Source: Pholis gunnellus
Taxonomy: Eukaryota; Chordata; Actinopteri; Perciformes; Pholidae
Direction of reading: 5' to 3'
NCBI GenBank assembly: GCA_910591455.2
Contig: OU342806.1
Span: 9,809,926-9,873,925 of the forward strand
DNA: 64,000 nucleotides
Shown: one piece after another, positions 12,006 to 23,163 of the stretch
Layout: each line of letters opens with the position of its first letter
Position numbering within the stretch: the stretch's first letter is position 1
Notes under the pieces: model-generated
Database searches by the model: none
The model's input: only the letters and a program-made list of their open reading frames with translations
Told to the model about the DNA's origin: nothing
Made by a program: the position numbers and the translations under genes

Positions 12006-13059
12006 AAGGGACAGTGTGTAAGGTTTTAGTGGGATCTAATGGTTTGTGAGAGGTTGCAATCAACCGAATACCTCTCAGCTCAGCCCTTCCCTTTCCAAGT
12101 GTGTCAGAGAACTAAGGTGGACTACAGGTAAGGAAAGGGTATCTTTACGATTTTAGTACAACCAGGGGCTTCTCTTATCAATACTCAACTCTTCTACATG
12201 ACTAAATAATTGTTTTTAAAAAGATGTGTAAGATAAAAAAAACAACTTTATACTGATATTGCTAAGTATTGTTTCTAGAGCAGCAACAGTTATGTTTTAA
12301 ACAGCAAAGTCACTGGAAACAACTCTGTCAATAAAATAAATGATATTTCCGAGTGAAGTTTTTAAAGAATGAACAACACAGACATCCGTCAGTATCAGTC
12401 ATTCCTCCTGTCTTCTGTCCTCCTGGCTGCTTTGTCTCAGCCAGCAATTAATTAGGTTTCACTTTTGTTTTAATGTTTACAGATGTATTGATAAAGTATT
12501 GGCTTTTCACTGGCAAATATTATATTGCACGTACAGTAACAAGCGTAGTTTCCGTCAATTCGAGTATCCTTCACTTCACCACAGCGGCATGTCTGCGCGT
12601 GCTTTGTGTGTGTTTGTCTATGTGTGTGTGTCGTTAAAGGAGCTCAGCCCAACAGAGAGCAGAGCAGATGCACGCTGCAGCGTGATAATAAATGACATGA
12701 TAACATTAAAAAGTACTTATGAAAAGAATCTGTAACGTTGGGGCTTATCAGTACCACGGTATGTGCTTATTTAGCACTAAGGCCCGTTTAATACCGGGTT
12801 TCGGAACACATCCCTACCTTCAGATAACGTAAAACGCAAAAGGCTCTCACTGGAGCCAGTGTCCGTTCTTGGCTGCAGTCCAAACATGGCGGTGCAAGAT
12901 AGCGGACTCCTTGGAAGACCACCTGCTCCCTACGTAGATATAAATGGCTTTTTCTAGGCAAAGGAAAACACAACGATTCTTAGTTTTGGGCGATTGTACT
13001 CTGATTATATCATAGTTATGAATATTATATTCAATATCTGCCAATAAACACTGTCCCTT
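12006..13059. mobile_element. Non-autonomous TIR DNA transposon (MITE), apparently split by an insertion
   Basis: The ends are perfect 12-bp terminal inverted repeats: AAGGGACAGTGT (12006-12017) and ACACTGTCCCTT (13048-13059). The left arm (to about 12135) and right arm (from about 12826, with GGCGGTGCAAGATAGCGG and a segment before CCAATAAACACTGTCC) match two halves of a dispersed fish repeat I remember as contiguous. The roughly 690-bp middle is therefore probably a later insertion. Flanking 8-mers (GTATGTTC and TAATGTTT) share only their central ATGTT, so a target-site duplication is uncertain. There is no transposase. Confidence 0.65.
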
Positions 13060-13268
13060 TAATGTTTAGAGTGTGTATGAATGTTGAATACTTAAGCTTT
13101 TATCTGTAGTTTATGCTGCTGTCCTAGGTGAATAACCGAAAACATCAGATGGTAGGTACTGCACTAAAATCAGTGGTGAAAGCTTAATCATACATCAATT
13201 CCAAAACCATTGAAGCTATGCTGCAGAGAAGGGAAGTAACCTGCTAAATTGATCTTCCGTCCTTGCTC

Positions 13269-13435
13269 TTATCTCGAGTAGCAGAAGTGTGTTAAACCAC
13301 GCCACATATAGGAAGCTACACTCTCCAGTCCTGCTGGGCAACATTGATACAGGAGAGAACTAATGATATGTAGCTTGTTTGCGTCTCCTCACTGCTGTAA
13401 ACAACCGGTTTCATCCTGGGACAGAAAATAAAAAG
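13269..13435 (+). promoter_or_regulatory. Promoter and non-coding first exon of the CPN2-like gene
   Basis: A reverse GATA site (TTATCT, 13269-13274), a TATA-like CATATA (13305-13310) and an ETS-type AGGAAG (13310-13315) precede a leader that ends at a consensus donor, AAAAG/GTAAG, at 13435/13436. The intron (13436-13654, 219 bp) ends in TTCCTTGTTTTTAG, nine bases before the ATG. If transcription starts near 13337, the leader carries a start-stop unit, ATGTAG at 13368-13373, which could damp translation. Start site and regulators are inference. Confidence 0.5.
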
Positions 13436-13663
13436 GTAAGGTTTTGGCATTTGACTGTGACAGCTCGTTTAGTTATTGATAACTTGGCATAGCAACACTT
13501 TTTATGATGTTATTGATATTTGAGCACACATATGCTATTACAAGAAAGAGAAAATGAACACATTAAACTACTTTCTAAACTGTACACAAGGTCCAGATAA
13601 ATCTACTCAATTATAAAAGTTGTACATTGTTTCTTTTTCTTTCCTTGTTTTTAGTGAATAAGC

Positions 13664-16165
13664 ATGGCAAGAGGAGAAATCATTGTTCTTTTTCTGTCTT
13701 TACTGTTTGAGACTTCATTGTCTCAATGTGAAAAAGAAACAGACTGCCCCAAAGAAAACCAGGAAGTTTACAGTTCATCGGCAACAGAAATCCCACGGTT
13801 GCTGAGACCAGCTGTGACGGAAGTTTTCTTTGTGGGTAGCCAGATTAAAACAATCCCTAAAGCAGCCTTTGTTGAAAACCGGCAGCTTGAAAAGGTGGAG
13901 TTCATGAACACCCACACGACATCTATTGAGCCTGGAGCTTTTGATGGTTTGTCAGACCTCAAGCATATCGAGATCTCCAGCACTCCATTAACGTCGATCC
14001 CAGTGGGAGTCTTTAAAGACCTCAGCAACCTGGAGAGGATTATACTAAAGCTAAACAAGCTTCGTAGTCTGGAGAAAGGCTTATTTGACGGTCTTGGAAA
14101 AGTAAGTGAGCTGCAGTTACATGACAACGAGATAGAATCGATTGAAGACGGGACTTTTGATAGTCTCGAGAACCTAACAATGCTCCATTTAGCTAAAAAC
14201 AATCTCTCTGCTGTATCTGCCAACTGGTTCTCAAACCTAAACAAACTGCAGATTCTACGGCTTTACGAGAATCAGCTGACCACTATTCCTGATGAGATTT
14301 TTCAGAATTTGCCAAATTTGGAGGAAATTGGCCTGTATGGAAACCAAATAGCAGACTTGTCACCTAATCTTTTTCCACATAAAGACAAACTAATTAAACT
14401 GCTTTTGGAGAGTAATCATCTGACTAGCTTACCTGAAGAATTCTTCGTTGGTTTCCCTCAACTTAAAAAACTCACTCTACAGAAGAATCAACTGACAAGT
14501 CTACCACCTGTGCTTTTTGGAGAAATGCCTAGATTGACTGACTTAAGTCTCAGTCAAAATAATCTCAGTGTTCTTCCTGAAGGAATATTCAGCCCCCTGA
14601 AGAAACTCAAGAAGTTAGATCTGTCTAAGAATACCTTGGTCACCTTGTATCCCGAGTACTTTGAAGGTCCTGAAAAGCTCACAGAGCTAAATCTACAGAA
14701 CAACAGGATACAATCGCTGGATGCAGATGTGTTTGAAAAGCTACAATCAATGATCACACTCAAGCTAGCTCACAACGACCTCCAGATGCTTCCTGAGGAT
14801 ATTTTTGAGCCTTTAATAAAACTGAAAAAGCTTTACCTCAATGACAATCCGTGGCACTGTGACTGCAATCTGATAAATCTTTACCTCTGGATGAAAGCCA
14901 ACTCTGACAAGATCAAGTCTCCCGTTGTCTGTGTGTATCCGGAGAATCTGAAAGGGCAGGAAATCCAATCATTACCAGAGGATCAATTTATTTGCCCCAC
15001 TCTTCCCCCAACAACAACCACAACACCTACCACGTCACTCCCAACCACAGAACCAACAACCACCATCCTTACTACCACAACACCACTTCCTACAACATCA
15101 ACCACAAGTACACCCCCCACAACCACCACACCCACCACTACACTCCCAACCACAGAAACAACAACCACTAACCTAACCGCTACAACATCAACAACCACTT
15201 TGCCAACGACAACAATCACCCCCGTCTCCACCTCACAGCCAGCCACAACCACCATAACAATACTAACAGCTACTGTTCTGCCAACAACCATCACAATTGC
15301 ATCCACCACCACTTTGACAACAATTCCACCCACAACCATCATAACAACTACACCCACAACCACTAAGCCCACAACCACTATGACCACAACTACACCTTCA
15401 ACAACTAAGCCCACAACCACTATGACCACAACTACACCTTCAACAACTAAGCCCACAACCACTATGACCACAACTACACCTTCAACAACTAAGCCCACAA
15501 CCACGATGACCACAACTACACCTTCAACAACTAAGCCCACAACCACTATGACCACAACTACACCTTCAACAACTAAGCCCACAACCACGATGACCACAAC
15601 TACACCTTCAACAACTAAGCCCACAACCACTATGACCACAACTACACCTTCAACAACTAAGCCCACAACCACTATGACCACAACTACACCTTCAACAACT
15701 AAGCCCACAACCACTATGACCACAACTACACCTTCAACAACTAAGCCCACAACCACTATGACCACAACTACACCTTCAACAACTAAGCCCACAACCACCG
15801 CCCTCACGACGACCCAACCAACCACCACCCAAACAACGACCTCTCCTCCACAGACCACACCAGAGATCTTCACCTGTCCTATGGAGCCGGTCACCCAAGA
15901 GCCATCGCCTTCCTTCACATATGCATACAGAAAGAAATTTCAGGGGTGCAAATCTCAGATGATGATCTATACTGCGCTGCTGCTGGTGATGATTATTTGC
16001 ACATTGGCGCTGGCTAAGTTCACCCTGTCTCTTTACCGCCTGCTGCAGCCCAGGGAGAGGACAAACCACAGGGTCAAACTCACCCGTTTCTCCCACAGGA
16101 GAGAGGTCATCTTGAGGCCTCTACAAGAGGCAGCGACTGGAGGACTTTTAACAACAGAACTTTAG
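13664..16165 (+). CDS. CPN2-like LRR protein with mucin stalk and transmembrane tail
   Basis: This 833-residue single-exon reading frame starts at an ATG with A at -3 and G at +4. It has a signal peptide (1-20) and a cysteine-poor N-terminal cap (only C22 and C28), then 14 regular 24-residue LRRs (51-386). An LRRCT follows (NPWHCDC at 395-401, C423, C444). Next come a Thr-dominated stalk (446-737) with a tandem array, C738, a juxtamembrane C762, a helix MMIYTALLLVMIICTLALA (766-784) and a basic 49-residue tail. The first LRRs (EVFFVGSQIKTI, VEFMNTHTTSIEPGAFDGL) parallel human CPN2 (NIIFVETSFTTL, VVFLNTQLCQFRPDAFGGL), and the gene occupies the CPN2 position beside lrrc15. Human CPN2, the plasma regulatory subunit of carboxypeptidase N, has no mucin stalk or membrane anchor. 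The layout is that of GPIb-alpha, though that protein has far fewer LRRs. A receptor or adhesion role is inference; no symbol is given because orthology is unsettled. Confidence 0.85.
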   Translation: MARGEIIVLFLSLLFETSLSQCEKETDCPKENQEVYSSSATEIPRLLRPAVTEVFFVGSQIKTIPKAAFVENRQLEKVEFMNTHTTSIEPGAFDGLSDLKHIEISSTPLTSIPVGVFKDLSNLERIILKLNKLRSLEKGLFDGLGKVSELQLHDNEIESIEDGTFDSLENLTMLHLAKNNLSAVSANWFSNLNKLQILRLYENQLTTIPDEIFQNLPNLEEIGLYGNQIADLSPNLFPHKDKLIKLLLESNHLTSLPEEFFVGFPQLKKLTLQKNQLTSLPPVLFGEMPRLTDLSLSQNNLSVLPEGIFSPLKKLKKLDLSKNTLVTLYPEYFEGPEKLTELNLQNNRIQSLDADVFEKLQSMITLKLAHNDLQMLPEDIFEPLIKLKKLYLNDNPWHCDCNLINLYLWMKANSDKIKSPVVCVYPENLKGQEIQSLPEDQFICPTLPPTTTTTPTTSLPTTEPTTTILTTTTPLPTTSTTSTPPTTTTPTTTLPTTETTTTNLTATTSTTTLPTTTITPVSTSQPATTTITILTATVLPTTITIASTTTLTTIPPTTIITTTPTTTKPTTTMTTTTPSTTKPTTTMTTTTPSTTKPTTTMTTTTPSTTKPTTTMTTTTPSTTKPTTTMTTTTPSTTKPTTTMTTTTPSTTKPTTTMTTTTPSTTKPTTTMTTTTPSTTKPTTTMTTTTPSTTKPTTTMTTTTPSTTKPTTTALTTTQPTTTQTTTSPPQTTPEIFTCPMEPVTQEPSPSFTYAYRKKFQGCKSQMMIYTALLLVMIICTLALAKFTLSLYRLLQPRERTNHRVKLTRFSHRREVILRPLQEAATGGLLTTEL
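15361..15780 (+). repeat. Coding minisatellite: ten 42-bp mucin repeats
   Basis: Ten consecutive 42-bp units encode the 14-residue motif TTKPTTTMTTTTPS, followed by a partial eleventh (TTKPTTTALTTT). Units are almost identical; the recurring change is CCACTATG to CCACGATG in the fourth and sixth copies. Every unit is dense in Thr, hence likely heavily O-glycosylated. Such uniformity suggests recent expansion or homogenisation and probable length polymorphism. Confidence 0.97.
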
Positions 16166-16460
16166 AGAAAGCTCACTTCTTTGTTGCCAATGACAGTAAA
16201 TGAGCATATTAGCAGCCATACGACTTGCCAAAGCATCCTTGGGTATTGATGTTAAACCCGATAGTAGAGTAAGCTATACATTACGAATAATATGTTTTTG
16301 CTGATTGCAATCTTCAGCAGGTTGTACATATCGTGTGGCAATTTCACATCTGGATTTTTTTGAGCTGTAAAGTATTTCTGAAAAAAATTATATATATTTG
16401 TTAGCATAATAATGTGTTATATGCATAATTAACTATTAAAAAACATCTTCCTGGAAATCT
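16166..16460 (+). terminator. 3'UTR of the CPN2-like gene, ATTAAA signal
   Basis: After TAG (16163-16165) an ATTAAA poly(A) signal variant lies at 16435-16440, followed by a GT-rich stretch (TCTGTTTGTCTTGTTATG), the usual downstream element. No AATAAA is nearer. Confidence 0.45.
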
Positions 16461-17476
16461 GTTTGTCTTGTTATGACTGAAATCCAGGAACAACAAACAC
16501 CGTCTTGCAGCAGGGGGAGACAGAGATCCACAAGACTTTAAATTCTCATTCACAAAAAACAAGAGGAGTTTAGGAAACTATCCAACGCAATCTAGAATTG
16601 ATGAACACGTGTCTGCAATTTAGATGACATAGTAGATTAGATAAAAGGTATGGGCTTGTTTCTTCTGCTCAAGTTAAGGATTCCAGCTTTTCATCACTGG
16701 TATTCTATAAAAGGTGCAATCTCATGATGTTACTTACTAAAAACTGAAATGATTGCACTCTTCTCAAAAAGTCAAAATGGATACAGCTAAACAAATAAAT
16801 CCCACAGGCGAATTCATAAAGAACACTGAGCATCGGTCTGGGACTGGGATTTGTGTTTAGTAGGGTGGTCTGTCTGAAAACAGTAGGTCAGATTCATTAA
16901 CCCAGTTTGTGTGAACATATGTGAGTTTATGCGTGAGAGAATATAATCAAAAACTAAAACTTATCTTAAACTGTTCACCTGCTGTATTATGCCTTTAAAA
17001 GATGGTATAGCAGAATAATTACTATGACAATGAACAGTAACTATGAAGGGTCAGCTTTCATTTCAGGATTTTTACATATCTGTTCAATAAACATTTTTCA
17101 AAAGCCCTTTTTATATAAACTAAAAGATACTGAAAAGGTTTAAGGGGCTATGAGTCCCTACAATGTCCAAACCCCAGACAGCCTTAAAACTCAAAGTCAA
17201 CACTTAAACCTAGTTACTGAATAAAGTCCAAACAATGGAAAAACACATCACTCTACATTATATGACCGAATAACTACAAACACTGCAAATTAATCTTAGT
17301 TCAAAATGCCACCTTTTCTAAGATCTCTATTAGCAATTTAGTTAATCTATAACTATTATTTTCAGAAATATTGTTATATATTGGTATTAAAATAAATTAA
17401 ACACCTTTCCTTTCCTTTATTATAGTATTTTATCCTCTTGATTCTATTGTATTGTTGTCAGATTTGTATTTTTGCT

Positions 17477-17696
17477 TCTGTGTGGAGTTTGCATGTTCTC
17501 TCCGTGGCAGCGTGGGTTCTCTTGCTTCCTTACGCAGTCTATAGACATGCCAACAAGCAACTTCAGTAAATTGATGACTCTAAGTTGCCCGTAGGTGCGT
17601 TAGGTCATGTGTAAGCCCTGCAATAGTCTGGCAACCTGTCCAGGGTGTACTCTGCCTTCGCCCAATGTCAGCTGGGATTTACTCCAGCACCCCCGT
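17477..17696 (+). repeat. Dispersed fish repeat fragment
   Basis: The stretch with GTGTGGAGTTTGCATGTTCT, GTTGCCCGTAGGTG and CAACCTGTCCAGGGTGTAC matches, as I remember it, a very common dispersed repeat of teleost genomes. The copy is degenerate. The class (LINE tail or DNA element) cannot be set from this window. Confidence 0.6.
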
Positions 17697-20600
17697 TAAT
17701 AGATTATATTTGCATGTCCACCAAACCTACAGACAATAACTCAAAGTCTAAACAATTTTTCTCATAAAACTGACTGAAATAACAACAGATGAAATTTAGG
17801 AACAGTGGAAAAATGTCAAAAACAATAAAGCAGTAGAAACACACAAACGGATACGGCTGTCCATGAATCTGTTGCCCTTGTGCATGTTGGGAGCCTTCCC
17901 ACTATCTACCCTCCTGAGACGAGAGAAGATTCATTATGTACTTATTTCGCAAACAAAAATGTGTGAAAGAAACAACCTCACCTCCTAAACCAAACAATGC
18001 CCTTCACATTTATGTCCGTCATGCAGCGAGCACATACAAGAAAGTATCAACATCTGCTCTCAGCATGTCTTTCACCATTTTGTTTTAATACAAAATTTGA
18101 AGTATTAATGATATGTGTTTGCCTACGGAACCATTAATAAACTGCCATGTTTGAAGCTTCTGTGGACATTTAGTTTCTCTTTCTCAGATGTGCCTTTTAC
18201 TCATTTTGGTTTACTAAACTTACTTTGTGCAAAGAAGAAACTCAGCGCAGATATGAATCTCTTCCACTAGAGGGCATTTCTGAATTGGATAAAACAGCAA
18301 CTTTCAAACATGAAGCCAACAGACAAATATGAATTTAACGGTTTCACTTCTTAAAATGCTCCCAGTGGTGTTATACTGTATTACAGAGTAGGTTTCAGTT
18401 GAAATCAAGTGATACAGACAACAGAATCTAGTTTCAAGTAAAATAAAATGTGTTCATATTTAATCAGATGGGATGGAATCTGAGACTACTCCAGACATGG
18501 CAATTTACATAAATCCCTTTAGAGGAGTCTTTAGTGAAGGAAAAATGTAGGAAGTTGTGCCAGACAGCATGGCTTGTGAATGAAGAGACTGAATGAGGGT
18601 AACATAACTTTGCTTTATCAGATTTACCTCGAGGCTATATGGAGAAAAACACACACACACACACAGCAGAGTGGGATAACTCAATTACATCAGGGTGTTC
18701 TGATGCCAGTGGAGAATAGGCAGCTATAGCAGAAAGGACAGAATGTAAACCAAAATGATTTGTTCCATCATATGACAAGTCTTGACCAAGAGATGTCTTG
18801 CACAGATGAACACCAACATACTACATAACTCAAATGAAGAGTCGTGTTGCTAAATATTTCATCCGGTTCTGAATTGCAGCCGAGTGTAATGCTGCATGGT
18901 TATTGTTAAGTCCGCTCCTATGATGTTGCATCGTAAAGCTATTCTCGTCTTCAAATGAAGAACGCAGTCTGATGTCTATTATTCATCCAGATTTGAGTGA
19001 CTGCTGTATTTTTGTGCTACACTTGCTTCCCTTTATCTCTTTGAGAACAGATAAAACAGTTGCATTTCCGGGCTTTTGTGATTGTCAGAAAGGGCAAAAA
19101 TTGGAGTTGAAATCTTTTTGTCGATTACACTGAACTTATGCGCAAACCTTTATCTATTTTTTTATTTGTTGGCTAAAAAAAGAAGTCTAACTTAAATGAG
19201 CCTTGACATGAAGGTTAAATGAGCATAACTTCCTACTGCTCTAAAGAAGAATGCTTGTTCTGCAAAGCAGTGGTTTCTAAAAATAACTACCCAAAAGGGT
19301 CCCAAGACAATATAAATGAGCTGTCACAAGAAGATTAAGGTAATAAATACGGAAAATAATATATTTCTGTTACACAATTCTTTTCTATTTTCTTTTCTGG
19401 ATACTTTCAGCTCTTTGGTGCCTCAAATGAAACAATATGACCAGGAAAACTGTCTCTTTGGTTGAGCTGCGTATACAAATCATGTCCACACTGAGGCAGA
19501 ACCTGTGATGAGGGGTCATAAGTAGACATTGATTTATTTAATGGATTCATAAGCCAATAAGTCTGGGATCCACTGATGTACAGCATCCCTACTGTACTTG
19601 GGATATCTGGCATATGTCTTCAGATGTTTTGGTCCAGTATCTCCGGATGCAGTCCAACTCTCCTGCATGAGTGTAAAAAACATCACAATATGAAGATTTG
19701 GGGAAAAGTTTATAACTGAGGATCTTTTCTTTCTCGTTCTGTTTTTATTCCACTATGAGTGCATTTTTGCTATTTTCTCCCATTCTAATCTTTGTACGTC
19801 ACTTTGTCAAAGTCCCAACGTTAACAAATCTGACACCATCATATCTGACCAATCATCATCTTTTTGCTCCTCAAGCCAATCAGTCCCTGGAAGCTGTTTT
19901 TTTCAGACCTACTATGGTGCAACCCATCACCATCTTAACCTCCAGGGTGTTCAAGGAGATTTAACTGAGAGTTTCCATCAACCACCCGCTGCCACCAGAA
20001 ACTCGTCTCCAGGGGATCTTGTCCTATCTCTGATCTTGGCATGGGCCTATAGGCTTAGTGAATTCTAAACGCCAAATTCGCTCTCTGTTGCTAACCTCAA
20101 TAAATGTAATTACACTTTGAACTGGCTTTGGCATACTGGCAGCTTCAGTAATTTGTTCAAAACTATGTATCAGATTTCCCAGTGAATCCATCAAAATGTC
20201 CTACTTTACTTCTAGAAACTTCAAAAACAACCATTAATATCCCCGGGTCAAGAAACATCCAAATGTGAACCACCTGATCACCTCAGACTCTCTCCACTGT
20301 AAAAACATTTTGAATGCTGCTACTGGCAGTCTTCCATTTGATGTTACATGTATTGACTCCCTGGGTTTCCCCTCGCTCTTAGCCAATGAGGCACCAGTGT
20401 TGTGGTTTGAACCAAATCTCACACGGGGCAGTTGACGCAATTTCACAATCTCGGCTTTCAAAATGACATGCAATCCTCTCTCTTTGTTTCAACCACATGG
20501 TGAAGTCCCCAAAAAATGAAAATATTTCAGATTCCCACATTTATTTATTTCAGGGGGCTTTTATTTCCTAATGGAAGGAGAGAGGTAAACCGCTGTAGCA

Positions 20601-23142
20601 ACTTCCAAACCCTAGCAACAAGGGACTGATCACGCCCAACTTCGCTCCGGATCAGCAAACTTTCCCAGAAGTAGTCACCCAGCTACGGAAATACATAATT
20701 GTGGAATTATGTAATACAATTATAAAACATAAACCTATTTATTTATTAAGCTATATTGATTTATTTATATATTTACATGTATTTATATATGTATTTGTCA
20801 CTTCATAATTTTAGGATATACTTCATTGCCATATTTAGTTATTTAATATTGAATAAAATGGGTAATCCATAAGTGCAGATGTCCAAGTGTACCTCAGACA
20901 AAACAATTTATTTGCCAACAAAAATCAGTTATATCTAAAAGTTGCACAGGTGACCTTGCCATGAGGCAATGTGAGTGTAATGACTGGCTGAAGCTATGGG
21001 CTGACTATGGAGTTTTATGCCCTGCTCTGTAGGTTATCTGGGTTTAAATGTTTCCAAAGCAATGCAGTTGAGCCTCTACATGGGTTTACGTTTGACAATA
21101 AGCAGCTGACCCTCTTTTACCCACTCAAACATTCAATGAGAGGGCAGAGGATTACATTCTTGCCCTCAAACACCGTGAAAGGTTGCATGGTTGCTGTAGG
21201 GACCAAACCTTATTTGCAGTTTCTAAAAACCTTCCTGATGGACTATACCCAGATGATTTAAAATAAATATGGAGAAATCTGCATAGCAGAAATCTTTAGT
21301 GCTTATACAATACAGTGTAGACAAAGGGATGAAACTAGAACTTGATGTATCAAACTCACATTCATCTTCTCTCAGGGATTCTTCCTATTTTAAGAGATCA
21401 TTTGATAAATTCACTTTCATTTCTCATTTTGAAATGCAATGGCTTTACAGTTCTACAGTTTTAGATGAGCTAAACGGTTCTTTTCCAGAAGCGGAAGAAC
21501 TTGTCATATCCCTTGAAGCCTCTGCTTTTAGGAAGGAATAAGCCTGCAAGTCCTGCTAATGAGCCTGAAATGGAGCTGAGGAGCTAATTGTGTGTGAAAA
21601 GGGCAATGTGTCTGAAGAACATAAGAGGCCATAAAATGAGGTGGAGCCCCGTACAGCCAAACTAAGAGATTTCAACTGGAAAATAGTTTGCAGTAACCAG
21701 ATGGATTTTCAGCTGAAATGGCACACCTGATTACTCGGGGTTAATGACCAACAGAGGCCTATTATAGAGAATAGACAGATATGGCTGACTGATTTTTGAA
21801 GCACTCCCATTCTTCACAGTATTTTCTTGCTTTGTGAAGTCATAAGAAAAGCTGAGAGAAAGCTCTTGGGGGGGGGGGGAGATACATATTTGATCAACTG
21901 TGGCTAAAGAACAGAACTCTTAAGGCAAAAAGTAAATAAAATAAAAAAGTCAATGCTATCGTGCATTTCTTCTATCACTTCTAGACCCACTACTGCAGCA
22001 TTCTAAAGTTACTAAAAAACATTTCTGATAGAAACCAACGAGTTCACATCCCCTTTTTACTTTTGTGACAGTTGTCAAAGGTCATTCTGGGAAATTGACA
22101 AGTGTAAGTGGACGAGGCGGGTTGAAAAAGCAGCGTTAACCACCACATCACCTGTGAAAATATAGACAATACAATAGTGACATCAAAGCTGCAAAACCAC
22201 ATTTCTTTTCTGTGTTGCTCACAAAATACATGCTTTCTTTGGTAGTTTGCATTCTGCATATTTTTTTCTGATGAATTATGTTATTATTCATGCCTTGAAA
22301 TGACAGATTGAAAAACGTCTTCTCTTGGATCAGTGGACTCAGTCCAGCTGCCCTCGAGCCTCAAGAAGCTTCCTTGTGATGCAGCTGCAACCTGCTGTTG
22401 TGAAACACATACAAATGTCAACAGACACACAGAAAAACAACACATTTTTATTGTTTTTTGAATATTCACAACAGACAAGTATTTTGCTATGTAAATAGCT
22501 TAAAAGCACAAATGAGTTACAATAAAAAAGCTCAGGACAATTATACATCAACATCTGCCATAAGCAACAGGTAAAAGCCCCCTGGGACTTGTTTTATTAA
22601 AGTGGGAACAAAGAGAGCCTTTAACAAACTGTCCAGTCGTGAGGTTCATCAGATATTTTAGATTACTTCCTCCCTGATATTGGACCCAGGGTTGTACAAA
22701 TTAAAATGTGATCGTCATTTGCATACAAACTCAAAAGTTGCTCTTTGTCATATTTCATAAAGACACAGAACACCTGCCACCCCTTGAATCACCTTCTGGT
22801 GTCTCCTGGTTTGACTTCTAAATCTATATTTATATTCATCACCAGGAAGATGTATATTAAGCAAATTGAAAACCGCTCACCCCCAGCTCCTGTAAAGACC
22901 TTCACCACCACTTACCTAACATTTAACCACGACGGAAACCAAAATTGTACCCCAATATCAAGTCTTTAAATTGCTTACGGAGCAGCTTCCTCGTCCTTGT
23001 ATTGTTTTGAGCCAATGGTCTTCATAAGTATAGAGAAATACGAGCTCACGTGCACAAGCTGTCTTACACAGGCAGACGGCGCTGAGGGGCAGTCCTGGCC
23101 TCTGGCACTGGAGAACACAGATGCCTTGGCGCTGGTGTCTCA

Positions 23143-23163
23143 CCCCCCCCCCCCCCCCCCCCC
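23143..23163. repeat. Poly-C run of 21 bases
   Basis: An uninterrupted C homopolymer sits in locally GC-rich sequence. It generates proline- and glycine-rich spurious frames on both strands. Homopolymer length here is prone to sequencing error. Confidence 0.95.

Noticed and set aside
14983..15918. 311-codon minus-strand frame rich in Val and Gly
   Set aside because: It is the antisense shadow of the Thr-rich mucin stalk: reversed Thr codons read as Gly, Val and Cys without stops. It has no start context or domain.
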